A stretch of DNA of 5,556 bases from Clostridia bacterium (GTDB taxonomy: Bacteria; Bacillota; Clostridia; Oscillospirales; Butyricicoccaceae), in contig JAFYOK010000020.1 of the NCBI GenBank assembly GCA_017560175.1, forward strand, positions 1-5,556. The letters are read 5' to 3'. Each line of letters begins with the position of its first letter. Position 1 is the first letter of the stretch. Positions 5,276-5,556 of this stretch are shown in pieces. The translations under genes were made by a program, and so were the position numbers. Below the pieces are notes generated by a model. That model had not been told where the DNA came from, did no database searches, and worked only from the letters and a program-made list of their open reading frames with translations.

Positions 5276-5556
5276 CATTCTGGACATCCAGACCAAGCTG
5301 GTCGAGGCCGCTCTGCCCTCGGGCTATGAGCGCCCCTGCGGCGAACTGCTGGCCGAGCTGGCTCGCCCCTACTGCGATGAGATGTGGTTCACCCCCACAG
5401 GCAGCCTGGTCTGCCACAAGAAGGGTACCGGCAAGAAGCTGATGTTTGCCGCCCACATGGACATCATCGGTCTGATTGTCACCAATATCAGCGATAAGGG
5501 CTATATTTCCTTCACCAACATCGGCGGTCACAATCCTTCCGCCCTCATCCATACCA
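5268..5556 (+). CDS. M42-family peptidase, paralogue 3 (3' truncated by window edge)
   Basis: The first 96 residues of a third M42-like protein, running off the right edge. The N-terminus (ILDIQTKLVEAALPSGYE, residues 4-21) aligns with the family's opening helix and SGxE segment. MFAAHMDIIGLIVT (59-72) is the first metal-site motif with H63 and D65, followed by a lid-domain start FTNIGGHNP (82-90). The Glu that normally follows Asp (HxDE) is replaced by I66. The ATG at 5268 has AAGGAG (5252-5257) 10 bases upstream and overlaps the previous gene as ATGCTTAA, so it is co-translated with paralogue 2. Whether it keeps the bridging Asp, the catalytic Glu pair and the last His cannot be seen here. 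It could be an active peptidase of altered specificity or a structural partner. Confidence 0.85.
   Translation, partial: MLNILDIQTKLVEAALPSGYERPCGELLAELARPYCDEMWFTPTGSLVCHKKGTGKKLMFAAHMDIIGLIVTNISDKGYISFTNIGGHNPSALIHT

Noticed and set aside
4025..5296. 423-codon open frame antisense to the M42 genes, and a similar 351-codon one at 3168-4223
   Set aside because: These are the same codon-bias artefact. The plus-strand products carry all family catalytic residues, and the antisense translations resemble no protein family.
1..5556. A previously undescribed system such as a defence island, retron or mobile element
   Set aside because: All coding sequence is accounted for by housekeeping families, with no reverse transcriptase, transposase, integrase, toxin-antitoxin pair or terminal inverted repeats visible. 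Composition is uniform across the coding regions.

Overview
The window looks like ordinary chromosomal core-genome DNA from a Clostridia-type Firmicute, most likely a gut Oscillospiraceae/Ruminococcaceae (Faecalibacterium/Subdoligranulum/Gemmiger-like). This is inferred from GC-rich coding sequence with strong NNC/CTG codon bias next to AT-rich promoters, AGGAGG ribosome sites throughout, a TTG start, a TrmK-type methyltransferase, a DUF1858 protein, tandem M42 peptidases, and a palindromic intergenic repeat of a kind I associate with gut Clostridia. No database could be consulted.

Layout. Positions 1-1602 read leftward. From right to left they hold a consensus sigma-A promoter and the RNase P RNA gene (rnpB, about 1234-1567). 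Next comes a 160-base tract of consecutive stem-loops (1072-1233), including probable rnpB terminators and a two-hairpin repeat unit. A near-consensus promoter overlaid by inverted repeats follows, driving a 66-residue DUF1858 redox-disulfide protein (754-954). A rho-independent terminator or attenuator then lies immediately before a tRNA adenine methyltransferase gene, trmK (33-677). A terminator-like hairpin sits at the left edge. Positions 1603-5556 read rightward: a probable weak promoter, murD (1734-3098), a hairpin, then three tandem M42-family metallopeptidase/aminopeptidase genes (3186-4229, 4229-5275, and 5268 to beyond the right edge). The M42 genes overlap at their stops and starts (TAATG and ATGCTTAA), so they form a translationally coupled operon.

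How they work together. rnpB (tRNA 5' processing) and trmK (predicted m1A22 tRNA modification) are tRNA-maturation functions. murD is peptidoglycan precursor synthesis. The M42 cluster probably finishes cytoplasmic peptide degradation. These look like housekeeping neighbours rather than one pathway. I see no mobile element, CRISPR array, phage gene, tRNA or defence system. The points most worth a second look are the stem-loop tract downstream of rnpB, the inverted repeats over the DUF1858 promoter, the altered substrate motif in MurD, and the third M42 paralogue with an altered HxDE motif.
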